Assembly (NCBI GenBank): GCA_036873755.1 | Contig: JAVTVY010017375.1 | Location: forward strand, 1 to 64,000 | Origin: Hanleya hanleyi | Lineage: Eukaryota; Mollusca; Polyplacophora; Lepidopleurida; Hanleyidae | DNA: 64,000 nucleotides | Reading direction: 5' to 3' | Shown here: piece by piece, positions 48,123 through 56,860 of the stretch | Layout of the letters: each line of letters opens with the position of its first letter | Position numbering within the stretch: position 1 is the first letter of the stretch | Translations under genes and position numbers: made by a program | The notes under the pieces: model-generated | What the model was told of the DNA's origin: nothing | What the model saw: only the letters and a program-made list of their open reading frames with translations | Database searches by the model: none

Positions 48123-48306
48123 CTGGGACGAAGTCGAATTCGTGGAGAGCCTCACTAAATTGTGGGACTGCGAATTGGAACGGCTCCGACAACTGAGATA
48201 TGAGTCGGGTGTAACACCGTCTTCGAGTCTAAACAATGGCGGTATCGACCTATCACACGTCCCTGGCGATCGACCACGAAACGACTCACAGGTGGAAGCA
48301 TCGGCG
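48123..48306 (+). CDS. Candidate exon of the Polinton polymerase gene
   Basis: 184 bp from the acceptor at 48,121-48,122 to GCG|GTGAGT (GT at 48,307-48,308). It begins WDEVEFVESLTKLWD and has an acidic and Ser-rich tail. It leaves in phase 0. The 157-bp intron closes with CTCCCGTTGCAG at 48,463, where the zinc-finger exon continues in frame. Confidence 0.6.
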
Positions 48307-48463
48307 GTGAGTGGATTAATTTCGTGAGATGTGTATCCTATACATTATGCCTCAACGAAGGGAAATCTCTCTATAAATAAATTATACATGTATGCGAGAA
48401 TTCTAATCAAACCATACACGAATCTTAGCTTAGTATATTGAAGCAAATGTTCTCCCGTTGCAG

Positions 48464-51400
48464 GTAAGAAAAAGAACGTCTGCCGAGACGCATATCCGCC
48501 AAGCGAAGCAACCCAAGATCAGCGCCACTTTCTCTTGTGATATTTGTGCGGCAACCTTCACGCGTAGGACCAACATGAAGCGGCACATCAGAACCACTCA
48601 CACTAAATCATCTTTATCATGCGACGTGTGTCAGGCGCCCTTTCGGAGAACAGACCAATTGGATAGACATATTAGAACACACAGACCCGATAGTACTCAT
48701 TTCACACGTATACAACATGCCGCGGAGCAAAGTGGGTCGGGGCAGAATGTATCGACCGATGTGCAAGTAAACCCCACTCCATCCACCAGTACAGTGCAAG
48801 ACCCCGCCCCATCGACGAGCACGGTACAAGACCCCGCCCCATCGGCGAGTGACGAAGCAAGACATTCTACTTCATCAACCAGTGGTCATACAGACCCTTG
48901 CGACTACCAGCAGACGGCTTTGAATGGCGCGCTAAATGTTCACACGATACGCCCAGTGGGATCCGCTAAAGCGGACCCCCTCGTACTATTCATGCAATAT
49001 TATGAACAAGTGAACTCTCTATTGAAAAGCGGTCTTAAGTCGACCGGTAGTATGAAGTTCTACATCGCTATCAAATGTTCATTTACCAAAGGTGAAGGTA
49101 AAAATATGCAAACGACGCAACCCTATTTTAGAGGTATATGCTATATTATATTGAAAGAGGGGGACGTACAGAACGCTATCTATGAATCGTGGAAAAAAAT
49201 CCACGAAACATTCGTAGAATATACTCGTCAAGGTTCTAACTGGCAGTTGGATGAAATCTTACAGTTGAACGTTCACATAGCCCAATATCAACCCCTCCGC
49301 GGCTCCAGCTACATCCCTCTACCCTCAAAACACGCGATCATAAACGTATTCAACAAGAGGGATGAGGAATGTTTTAAATGGTCAATTTTGGCGGCGCTCC
49401 ACCCAGTTGCGAAACATTCTCAACGGGTATCTAAATATAGACCGTACGAACACGAGTTGCATTTCGGGGATATCGACTTCCCGGTGAAGCCCGACGATAT
49501 CCCTAAATTCCAGAAGCTCAACCAAATCTCCATCAATTTGTTCGGATACGCGGATGACGAGGTCTTCCCCATACATATCACGCGCGAACGGTGTGACACT
49601 CACGTGAATTTACTTTTGATCGCCGATGATAAAACGTCTCATTACTGTTGGATTAAAGATCTTAATAAGTTACTGTTCGATCAGAATCGCTCTAATTGCA
49701 GAAAGCATTTCTGTCCCTATTGCCTGCACGGGTTTATTAGGGAAGATCTGTTGAAGGATCATCTACCTTACTGTCAGATCCACGGACCGCAAAAAAATCG
49801 AACTTCCGAAAGAAGCCGACAAATGGTTGCAATTCACGGACGTGGCCAAGCAGCTAAAAGTTCCGTATATCATTTACGCTGACTTCGAATCGCTATTAGA
49901 AAAAATCGACTCCTGCTCTCCCGATCCCGCGAACTCTTATACTCAGAAACGAGCCCATCATGCCGCTTCGGGTTTTGCCTACAAAGTCGTTGGATTGACC
50001 GATGACATGACGAGACCACTGGTAGTATATCAGGGCAGGGCGAGGATGCTAGGCAAAAATTCGTGGAACACATGTTGAAGGAACAGGAAATAATAGATTC
50101 ATTCCACGATAACCCTCGACCCATTCGAATGACACGCGACGACTGGCGGGCATTTAACGGCGCCAAACTATGCCATATATGTGGCGAAGAGCTCGGAGAT
50201 GATCGCGTCCGCGATCACTGTCACGCGACAGGTCTTTTTCGCGCGGCTGCTCATAACGAGTGTAATATCAATTACAAATTCAAAAAGAGAATTCCTGTCG
50301 TGTTCCATGGATTGAAAAATTATGATTCTCATATCATCATGCAAGTCATCGGTCAAATTAAGGACAAACCTTTGAAATGCATTCCCAACAACATGGAGAA
50401 ATACATTTCATTCTCCATGGGGAACATGGATTTTATCGACTCGTTCCAATTCATGAGTGCCTCTTTAGAAAAGCTCGTAGAAAACCTGGCCAAAGAAGGT
50501 TCCGCCAAGTTCCCTCATCTAAGTCAGTACGTGAATGGAGAGTTACTGCCCCTGTTATTACGCAAAGTTGCCGCCTAAAGAGGCATTCCTCAACCATTTA
50601 ACGCAAGAACCTCTCCCGCAGGAGGATTACGAACACGCTCATACGGTCTGGACCAGGTTCGGTATCGAGAACATAGGCGAGTATCACGACTTGTACCTCG
50701 CGTCCGACGTTTTATTGTTGACCGATGTCTTCGAAAATTTTCGTGATATCTGTCTAAACTATTACGAGTTAGATCCCGTCCATTTCTATACCTCACCCGG
50801 CCTAGCGTGGCAAGCTTGTTTGCAAATGACTAGAGTGCGACTAGAACTCCTCACGGATATCGATATGCATCTGTTCGTGGAAAAGGGAGTTAGAGGCGGT
50901 ATCTCGGTGATCTCGCATCGTCACGCCAAGGCCAATAACCCCAGTCTCCCGGGTTATAGACCGGAAGAGCCTACTCAGTACCTGATGTATCTAGACATGA
51001 ATAACCTTTACGGATGGGCGATGTCTGAGACATTGCCGACGCACGGTTTCCGTTGGTTGAGTCCCGAGGATATTCAGGCGCTAGATGTGACTCGTGTGGC
51101 CGACGATAGCTCCGAAGGTTACATTCTCGAGGTTGATATGGACTATCCCCATCACCTACACGATTCGCATGACGACTATCCTCTAGCCCCTGAAAAGTTA
51201 AAAATAACCGCTGACATGCTCTCGCCATATGCCCGTCAATTGGGTAGTAAACTCGGTTTGGGAGGTATGCCTTCTGAGAAACTCGCGCCTAATCTTCGTC
51301 CTAAATCCAGTTACGTGCTACACTATCGTAACTTGAAACAATACACGACTTTGGGGATGACGATCACCAAAGTTCATCGCGTGTTGGCGTTCCAACAGGC

Positions 51401-52256
51401 TCCGTGGTTGAAGACCTATATAGACTTTAACACCGGGAAGAGGAAGACTGCTCTAAACGACTTTGAAAAAGATTTTTTCAAACTGATGAATAACTCTGTA
51501 TTCGGGAAGACCATGGAAAATCTTAGGAATAGGGTCGATGCGCAATTGGTCAATCGCATCAAGCGATTGCGAAAGCTCGCGTGCATGCCTCATTTTCACG
51601 CGTTCAAGATCTTTTGCGAGGACCTGGCGGCGGTTCAAATGTTGAAACGTAAACTGGTATTGAACAGGCCGATTTACGTTAGATTCGCAATCTTAGACTT
51701 GTCAAAGGTCTTGATGTATGATTTCCATTTTTCTTATATCAAACCGAGGTATGGGGAAAAAGTCAAGGTGCTATTCACCGACACCGATTCCTTACTATAT
51801 TGTATCGAAGGCGAGGATGTTTATAAGGATATGGGAGAGCGTATGGATTTGTTCGATTTTAGCGATTACCCGTCATCACATTTTCTTTACAGCGTTCACA
51901 ATAAGAAAGTGTTGGGTAAGATGAAGGATGAGACTGCCGGTGTCGCCATCGAGGAATTCTTGGGATTACGGCCTAAAATGTATAGTTTGATGTACAGTGG
52001 TATGGAGAAGAAGACCGCGAAGGGTATTAACAAACACGTGGTAAAGAATGAGCTACGACACGCTTCTTACCGTGAGTGTCTGTTCGGTTTGAGTCAGCAG
52101 ACATCTCGAATGCAGCGTATTCTAAGCGAGAAACATCAATTGTATACAGTGACTTTGAATAAAATCGCCCTGTCCCCGTACGACGATAAACGCTATCTCC
52201 TAGATGATGGGATATCGTCTCGGGCTTATGGTCATTGGCGTAATCTCTCTGACTGA
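48464..52256 (+). pseudogene. Polinton protein-primed family B DNA polymerase
   Basis: Opens with two C2H2 fingers (CDICAATF...HIRTTH and CDVCQAPF...HIRTH, 48,535-48,690), a Ser/Thr/Pro spacer and an unnamed N-terminal region. Exonuclease motifs follow: YADFES (49,880), FHGLKNYDSH (50,305), YHDLYLASD (50,685). A zinc-binding CHICGEEL...RDHCHATG module lies between Exo I and II. Polymerase motifs are DMNNLYG (A, 51,000), NNSVFGKT (B, 51,490) and FTDTDSLLY (C, 51,780). All catalytic residues are present. The frame is broken in a run of seven A at 49,791-49,797, near 50,040, and at about 50,565, where a short conserved stretch between the exonuclease and TPR regions is also missing. In a live element it copies the linear genome from a terminal protein. 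Confidence 0.93.
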
Positions 52257-52521
52257 ACTTTCACTCGGGTTGGTTTTTAGTAGTATGTATTCGCCCACTG
52301 CGCATTAACTGATAGATTCTTGATTATTCATCCGTAATAGCAATTTGAAAAGAAATAATAATAACGAAAGAAGAGCACCGTTTGTACAAGATGTTTTTAT
52401 TTCATCAGAACCTCTAATTTTGAGATGAAATTATGATCATGTTACGATAGTCACATGTTCTATGTATAGAGCAATATGTATTAAATATATGGTAATACGA
52501 GAGTTGTCCCTTCATTCTATT

Positions 52522-53625
52522 CTAGAGTTCATCTAATAAACGTGTTCTCAGGTGAACGCTCGTACCCCACGCTTCTTGAAAATCCACTTCATCTCCATTC
52601 TGTAGCTTTTTACACGTGTTCATGATTTCACCCATGATGCGATCCTTCTCCTGGATAGCGTGTAGATTTGACACTGTGCTGAGGACTGCTTCTCGTAGCG
52701 ACTCTTTCATTTGCGGTGTAAAGTCCTCCTCCGCCAAACTGATAGCCTGACTCTCCGTGTATCTCTCGTTCATATACTTAAGTTTCTTCTCATTGATAGA
52801 GTCACTATACGCTAGTCGTGTAGGAATACCGAATTGTTTCCTCCATATTTTACGTAACACAGTTTTAGGAGTTTTAGCGTTTGGATACCCATTATCTCCT
52901 GCTACGTGTGATCTTTTGACGCTTCTTCTACCTCCTGTCTGTTCTGTGACTTTGAACCAGGGTGGTATTTGTTTGGTGTATAGACCATCGCCTCTCTGGA
53001 TATTTGTGAGGATATTTTTCCCGAGTCGTCGCGATTCCGGTGTGCTCGGTTTTAGGTTTATGAACATAGAACCATATGGGGTTGAAATGGCATCTTCGTA
53101 TACCTTCATGAAGTAATCGAGATGGGTTGGGTATATACGACGGCCCAATAACGCGATTTGTTGTTTGTCGATGGGGTTGTTGAATAAAACCACGTATTGA
53201 CAGTTTAGCGCGATATCCCTTGAAGCATTCCCCCTCTCGAACAAGTTTTGCACTATATAGATAACAGATGCGTTGTCATGGTGAGATCCTTTGGTGAAGA
53301 GATCGGATATTCTCGTGTCGTTTTTCGCTTCTGTCATGAGATCGTCTATGATGATTAGATTCCTCACGGTGGGATTAAAATAAGCGTCAGCGCCAAGATG
53401 GTGTGGTATTCCTAGGACGAACTCTATCTCCGGCATCCTCTTCGACATTTCTTCGTAAAGAGGTTGGCATTTACCATAAGAGTAGATAATTCTCTGCGGT
53501 GTAGGTTGAACATATTCTGTAATACCTCGCAATAACTTATCTACCCATACACTCTTTCCACTAGCGATAGGACCCACAACTTTCATCTTAAATGGATGTA
53601 CTAAATTCGTTGTTGTATAATCCAT
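52522..53625 (-). CDS. Polinton packaging ATPase (ATPase 1)
   Basis: 367 codons, full length and uninterrupted. It is an A32/FtsK-HerA-type motor: Walker A GPIASGKS at residues 18-25 (Ala where a Gly or Cys is usual), Walker B LIIIDDL at 90-96, then the family blocks FTKGSHHDNASVIYIVQNLF, GNASRDIALNCQYVVLFNN and IDKQQ. The C-terminal third is charged and variable, including PWFKV. It should translocate element DNA into the capsid. It converges on the polymerase with a 265-bp gap and starts 98 bp from the integrase end. The ATG at 53,625 puts Walker A at the usual distance from the N-terminus. Confidence 0.93.
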   Translation of the reverse strand: MDYTTTNLVHPFKMKVVGPIASGKSVWVDKLLRGITEYVQPTPQRIIYSYGKCQPLYEEMSKRMPEIEFVLGIPHHLGADAYFNPTVRNLIIIDDLMTEAKNDTRISDLFTKGSHHDNASVIYIVQNLFERGNASRDIALNCQYVVLFNNPIDKQQIALLGRRIYPTHLDYFMKVYEDAISTPYGSMFINLKPSTPESRRLGKNILTNIQRGDGLYTKQIPPWFKVTEQTGGRRSVKRSHVAGDNGYPNAKTPKTVLRKIWRKQFGIPTRLAYSDSINEKKLKYMNERYTESQAISLAEEDFTPQMKESLREAVLSTVSNLHAIQEKDRIMGEIMNTCKKLQNGDEVDFQEAWGTSVHLRTRLLDEL

Positions 53626-53722
53626 GATTGTTAAAAACTGTGTTGATGCGTTGCAAGCGGAAGATAAACTGATTATAAATCACTTATACCACTCCCTAAG
53701 TATGCTTTCGCGCTTGGAGCTT

Positions 53723-54786
53723 CTACCGGATGGTCTCGATGTCCTCTTGGCCAACCCAGCTCTCGAATTTGATAGGCCAACCCATGTATGTAACCAGCTT
53801 TTCGACTCTACCTCTCCTCCGTCGCGTCTTGAGAACATCGTCTATACGCCATAACGCGTCGGGATCTTTTCTGACTCGCTGTAGTTCATGTTTATAAAAT
53901 GTCCCCTGTACGCCCTCGTCCATAAAATCCTTGAGTTCGTATACGGCTATGCCTCGCCTCCGGAATCGTTTAGCAATTTTGAAGAGTTCCTCCGGCCATT
54001 TAGCTTGATAGTCTCTTTGGAAGGCGTACCTCATGTGAGAGATTCTCACGGTATCACCGATATTCAATGTGAACGTTTGTTCTCGACCTTGTTTCGCTGT
54101 GTCAACGTACATTTCCTTCCATAGGAGCGCCTCGTTCCCACTGTTAACGTCTGAAGGACTTCTGTTGCGTAGAGATGTGTGCGGTCGCGTAATCGGTAGC
54201 TTTGCTTATGGGTGAAATATCTGTATATACTATTTTTCATGGTCCTGATGACTCTTTCCGCATAATTCGCTTTCTTTTCATTATGGGTAACGTAGAAATG
54301 AATGTCTTTCTTCTTCAAATAGGCTTTTACCCATCGGTTGTTGTACTCGCTTCCTTTATCGAAACGAAGATATTTAGGTTGTCTCCCCTCAATCAATATT
54401 TGGTCGAGTCCAGAAATTATAGCCCTATGCTGTTTATTGGGAAGAGGGATAACCCATAAATATCGCGAGAAGACGTCTATGGCGAACTGGAGGAACCGCA
54501 CGCCATTGTTATGCTCGGAAACATTCGACACATCTGCAAGATCGGTATCCCAAAGATCGTCAATACCCGCCGTGACGACCTTGTTTCTCCTGAAGGTGTA
54601 TCGAACGGGCTTTTGTAAACTGTAGGCGTCCTGGTCGCTCAACCACTGCGTCAAATCTTTAAACGTTACGTTATATCCCTTATCCTTCAATAAGGCGTGT
54701 ACTTTAGAAGGCCCCGTGAAACTAATAGGGTATTTCGGGTTGAAATAGGCTTGCGACAAATAGGCTCGCCAACCGTTCGCATCCAT
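53723..54786 (-). pseudogene. Polinton retroviral-type integrase, one frameshift
   Basis: The first frame (54,786-54,064) has an N-terminal helical domain with QWLSDQDAYSLQKPVR, then the DDE core: D82 in WDTDLAD, D143 in FDKGSEYNN, E177 in NYAERVIRTMK (D-x33-E spacing). The second frame (54,112-53,723) carries the C-terminal SH3-like part (TLNIGDTVRISHMRYAF) and a chromodomain-like end (KLVTYMGWPIKFESWV). A frame break at about 54,143 separates them. The active site lies wholly before the break. The gene inserts the linear element into the host chromosome, giving short target duplications. Confidence 0.92.
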
Positions 54787-54897
54787 ACCTATCGACTAGA
54801 ATGATGACTACAGAGATTGACATCCCCTTACATAAAATAAGGAACCAATGCGTGCGTGGTTTACAAAACCATTTTTATTATGAAGAAAGTAAATGAT

Positions 54898-55392
54898 CTA
54901 GCAACTACAATACGTAAGAAGTGGATTATATAAACAATGAGGAAAATATCGTCTGACAAAGTTGTATACATAACAATCGTTATGACAATGGTTCTGATCG
55001 AAATCCGTCACGATACTGGACAGGGATATACCCCGTATAAGCTGAAGTGAGACATATATACAATAGTGACCGCAAGTAAAAGAGTTATCTCCTTGAAGCT
55101 GTCTATCGCTGTAATAATGGAATTTACTATTGTTTTCGAGAAATTTTACAAAATGGTTCGAATAATATTCCGGGGGATGTCCTAGGGAATCGAAAAATGT
55201 TCCTTGCTGGTCGCGCAAATAAAACACTACCCAGTGTTCTCCGGGGAGATTCGCCACGTCGGTATTCACGATATAAGCTGCTGGTGTTCGTACCACATGG
55301 TTTGGAACTTTGTCAGCCGGGTACACGCTGCGTACGTATGCATCCAGCGTACGGTCGCTGTGAATGATGCAAAGAAGTTCGTCCGTATTCAT
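54898..55392 (-). CDS. Adenain-like maturation protease
   Basis: 164 codons, uninterrupted. This is a C5/Ulp1-fold cysteine protease of Polintons, related to adenovirus protease, which would cut capsid precursors. The active-site order is visible: H53 in GEHWV, D68 in FFDSLGHPP, a Gln near residue 98-100, and C107 in FTCGHYC. It starts 4 bp inside the end of the capsid frame (ATGA-type overlap) and ends 112 bp before the integrase, so the minus-strand genes form a compact cluster. Confidence 0.9.
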   Translation of the reverse strand: MNTDELLCIIHSDRTLDAYVRSVYPADKVPNHVVRTPAAYIVNTDVANLPGEHWVVFYLRDQQGTFFDSLGHPPEYYSNHFVKFLENNSKFHYYSDRQLQGDNSFTCGHYCIYVSLQLIRGISLSSIVTDFDQNHCHNDCYVYNFVRRYFPHCLYNPLLTYCSC

Positions 55393-56410
55393 GGTGTAAT
55401 GGAGACGATGTTACGAGACTTATCCACCTCGAACAGTGCTGGGAATTCGGCATAGGCAACGCAGCTCACGTTTTCAGGCAATGGTTCCTTGAATGTTGCT
55501 TCCAGACGTACGTTGTCTAGTGTTAAGAGCTGAAGGTGGTCTTCTGCGGCGTAGGAGGGGTCGAGGTTGAAGGCGTAGAGGGTAGAGCCGTTATGATAAT
55601 CAACCCAGGTTATAGAATTACCGAAGTTATCCCCGGTACGTCCTATGCTATCGAACAAGCTCAGGTAAGCCGATGTGAATGAACTCTTCGAGAACGAGTT
55701 ATACCGCGTTCTCAGGAAGTGACCCGGAGTCGTTACACCGTCAATATTCACCGAGAGATTGGCCAGTCTGAAGTGTTGAAAGTTTAGGGGGTTCTTTTAA
55801 TAATCCCCCGCGACTGCTTTGGACGATACGAATCCTATCACCAGTCTGCTGGGGTAGACGGATAAAAACATATTATCCCAGCGGAAGAGGGTCTGTCCCG
55901 CGGCTAAGGAAGCCATTTTGGTCTCCGTCCTCAAGTACGGATATTTGGCAGATGTATTTTTTTCAAGATCTTGGCATGTCCCAATATCACACCGGGGATT
56001 ACGCGAACTTTCTGAACTTTCAGGCTGATGTCTTGTATCATCAGTTTATACATCTGATTTTCTTCGCCCGACATCATTATGAACTGCGGTGTGGAGCGAT
56101 ACATTTTGATGTATACATCCACATTGTTCAGCAAGTAGCGCTGCTGTTTGAAAACGTCTTGCATGAAGTTTCCTTCCATTTCGAATACATTACTCTCCGC
56201 GATGAATCTGCTTCTCTGTGTAAGCCCGACATTTCCTCCTGTTGCGGGATCCGTGGAATTCAGATTAATACCTTCATCAGCTACATATAGTTGAGGGAAC
56301 AGCTGAGTTGTTTTAGCGTCTTCACCGAAATTCATTAGCATTTGAATGTACGCTTTATACGGGAAACTGTTGTCCATGACCGTCATAAGCTTAGGGGGAG
56401 AACGTGACAT
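55389..56410 (-). pseudogene. Polinton major capsid protein, 5'-truncated and broken
   Basis: Two frames carry the C-terminal two thirds of the double-jelly-roll capsid protein. 56,410-55,931 has FPYKAYIQMLMNFGEDAKTT and LLNNVDVYIKM and VILGHAKIL. A second frame, from about 55,945 to 55,389, ends in CVAYAEFPALFEVDKSRNI. A frameshift near 55,945 and a TAA at 55,799-55,801 break it. The first part of the protein is missing: homology starts at about 56,394, exactly where the terminal repeat begins, and the only upstream ATG in frame lies in the repeat. It cannot form a capsid. Confidence 0.88.
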
Positions 56411-56672
56411 GATGTCATAAGGTATAAATAACTGAATATGTATAGATATATAGTAAAATTAGGTCAATGACGGTAGACAAGGGCGCTCATATATAGGTTC
56501 GGGGGAGAACGTGACATGATGTCATAAGGTATAAATAACCGAATATGTATAGATATGTAGTAAAATTAGGTGGATGACGGTAGACAAGGGCGCTTATATA
56601 TAGGTTCGGGAGATAACGTGACATGATGTCATAAGGTATAAATAACCGAATGACGTGTACAGCTATTTCCGG
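56395..56672 (-). repeat. Right terminal array of 107-bp units
   Basis: About two and a half units, reverse complement of the left array. It ends with the same CCGGAAATAGCT word (56,664-56,675). The TATA boxes point inward, toward the capsid gene. It is much shorter than the left array (2.5 against 8.6 units). Confidence 0.9.
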
Positions 56673-56860
56673 GAGTAAGAGGAGGAGGAGTAGTATGAAA
56701 TAGAGACAAACCAATACGATCATTATAAAATAATCGCTCTATTCATAATAGCACTGCTTTACAAATAATGAAGGAATCAGCTTATATGAAATACATCACC
56801 TTTGTTGTGGCTATCACTTTAACATCTAATGTTTATCTACTAATATTTCTACTGGAGTCT

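Larger units (their letters stand above)
44160..56672. mobile_element. Polinton/Maverick (adintovirus-like) element, deletion derivative
   Basis: Both ends carry the same inverted sequence, from CCGGAAATAGCT into a 107-bp tandem repeat. The cargo is the Polinton core: protein-primed family B polymerase (+), then packaging ATPase, integrase, adenain-like protease and major capsid protein (all -). The two transcript groups converge at about 52,300-52,500. The penton/minor capsid gene is absent and the capsid gene is cut at the right repeat, so an internal deletion joined the right terminus to the capsid gene. Only the ATPase and protease remain uninterrupted. No 6-bp target duplication was found beside the termini as drawn. 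Confidence 0.88.

Noticed and set aside
49785..49800. Programmed ribosomal frameshift at the A7 run in the polymerase
   Set aside because: Two further frame breaks and a deletion downstream make decay or sequencing error a simpler reading. I cannot exclude slippage.
53624..54625. Plus-strand frames over the integrase and ATPase
   Set aside because: Antisense shadows of well-supported minus-strand genes.
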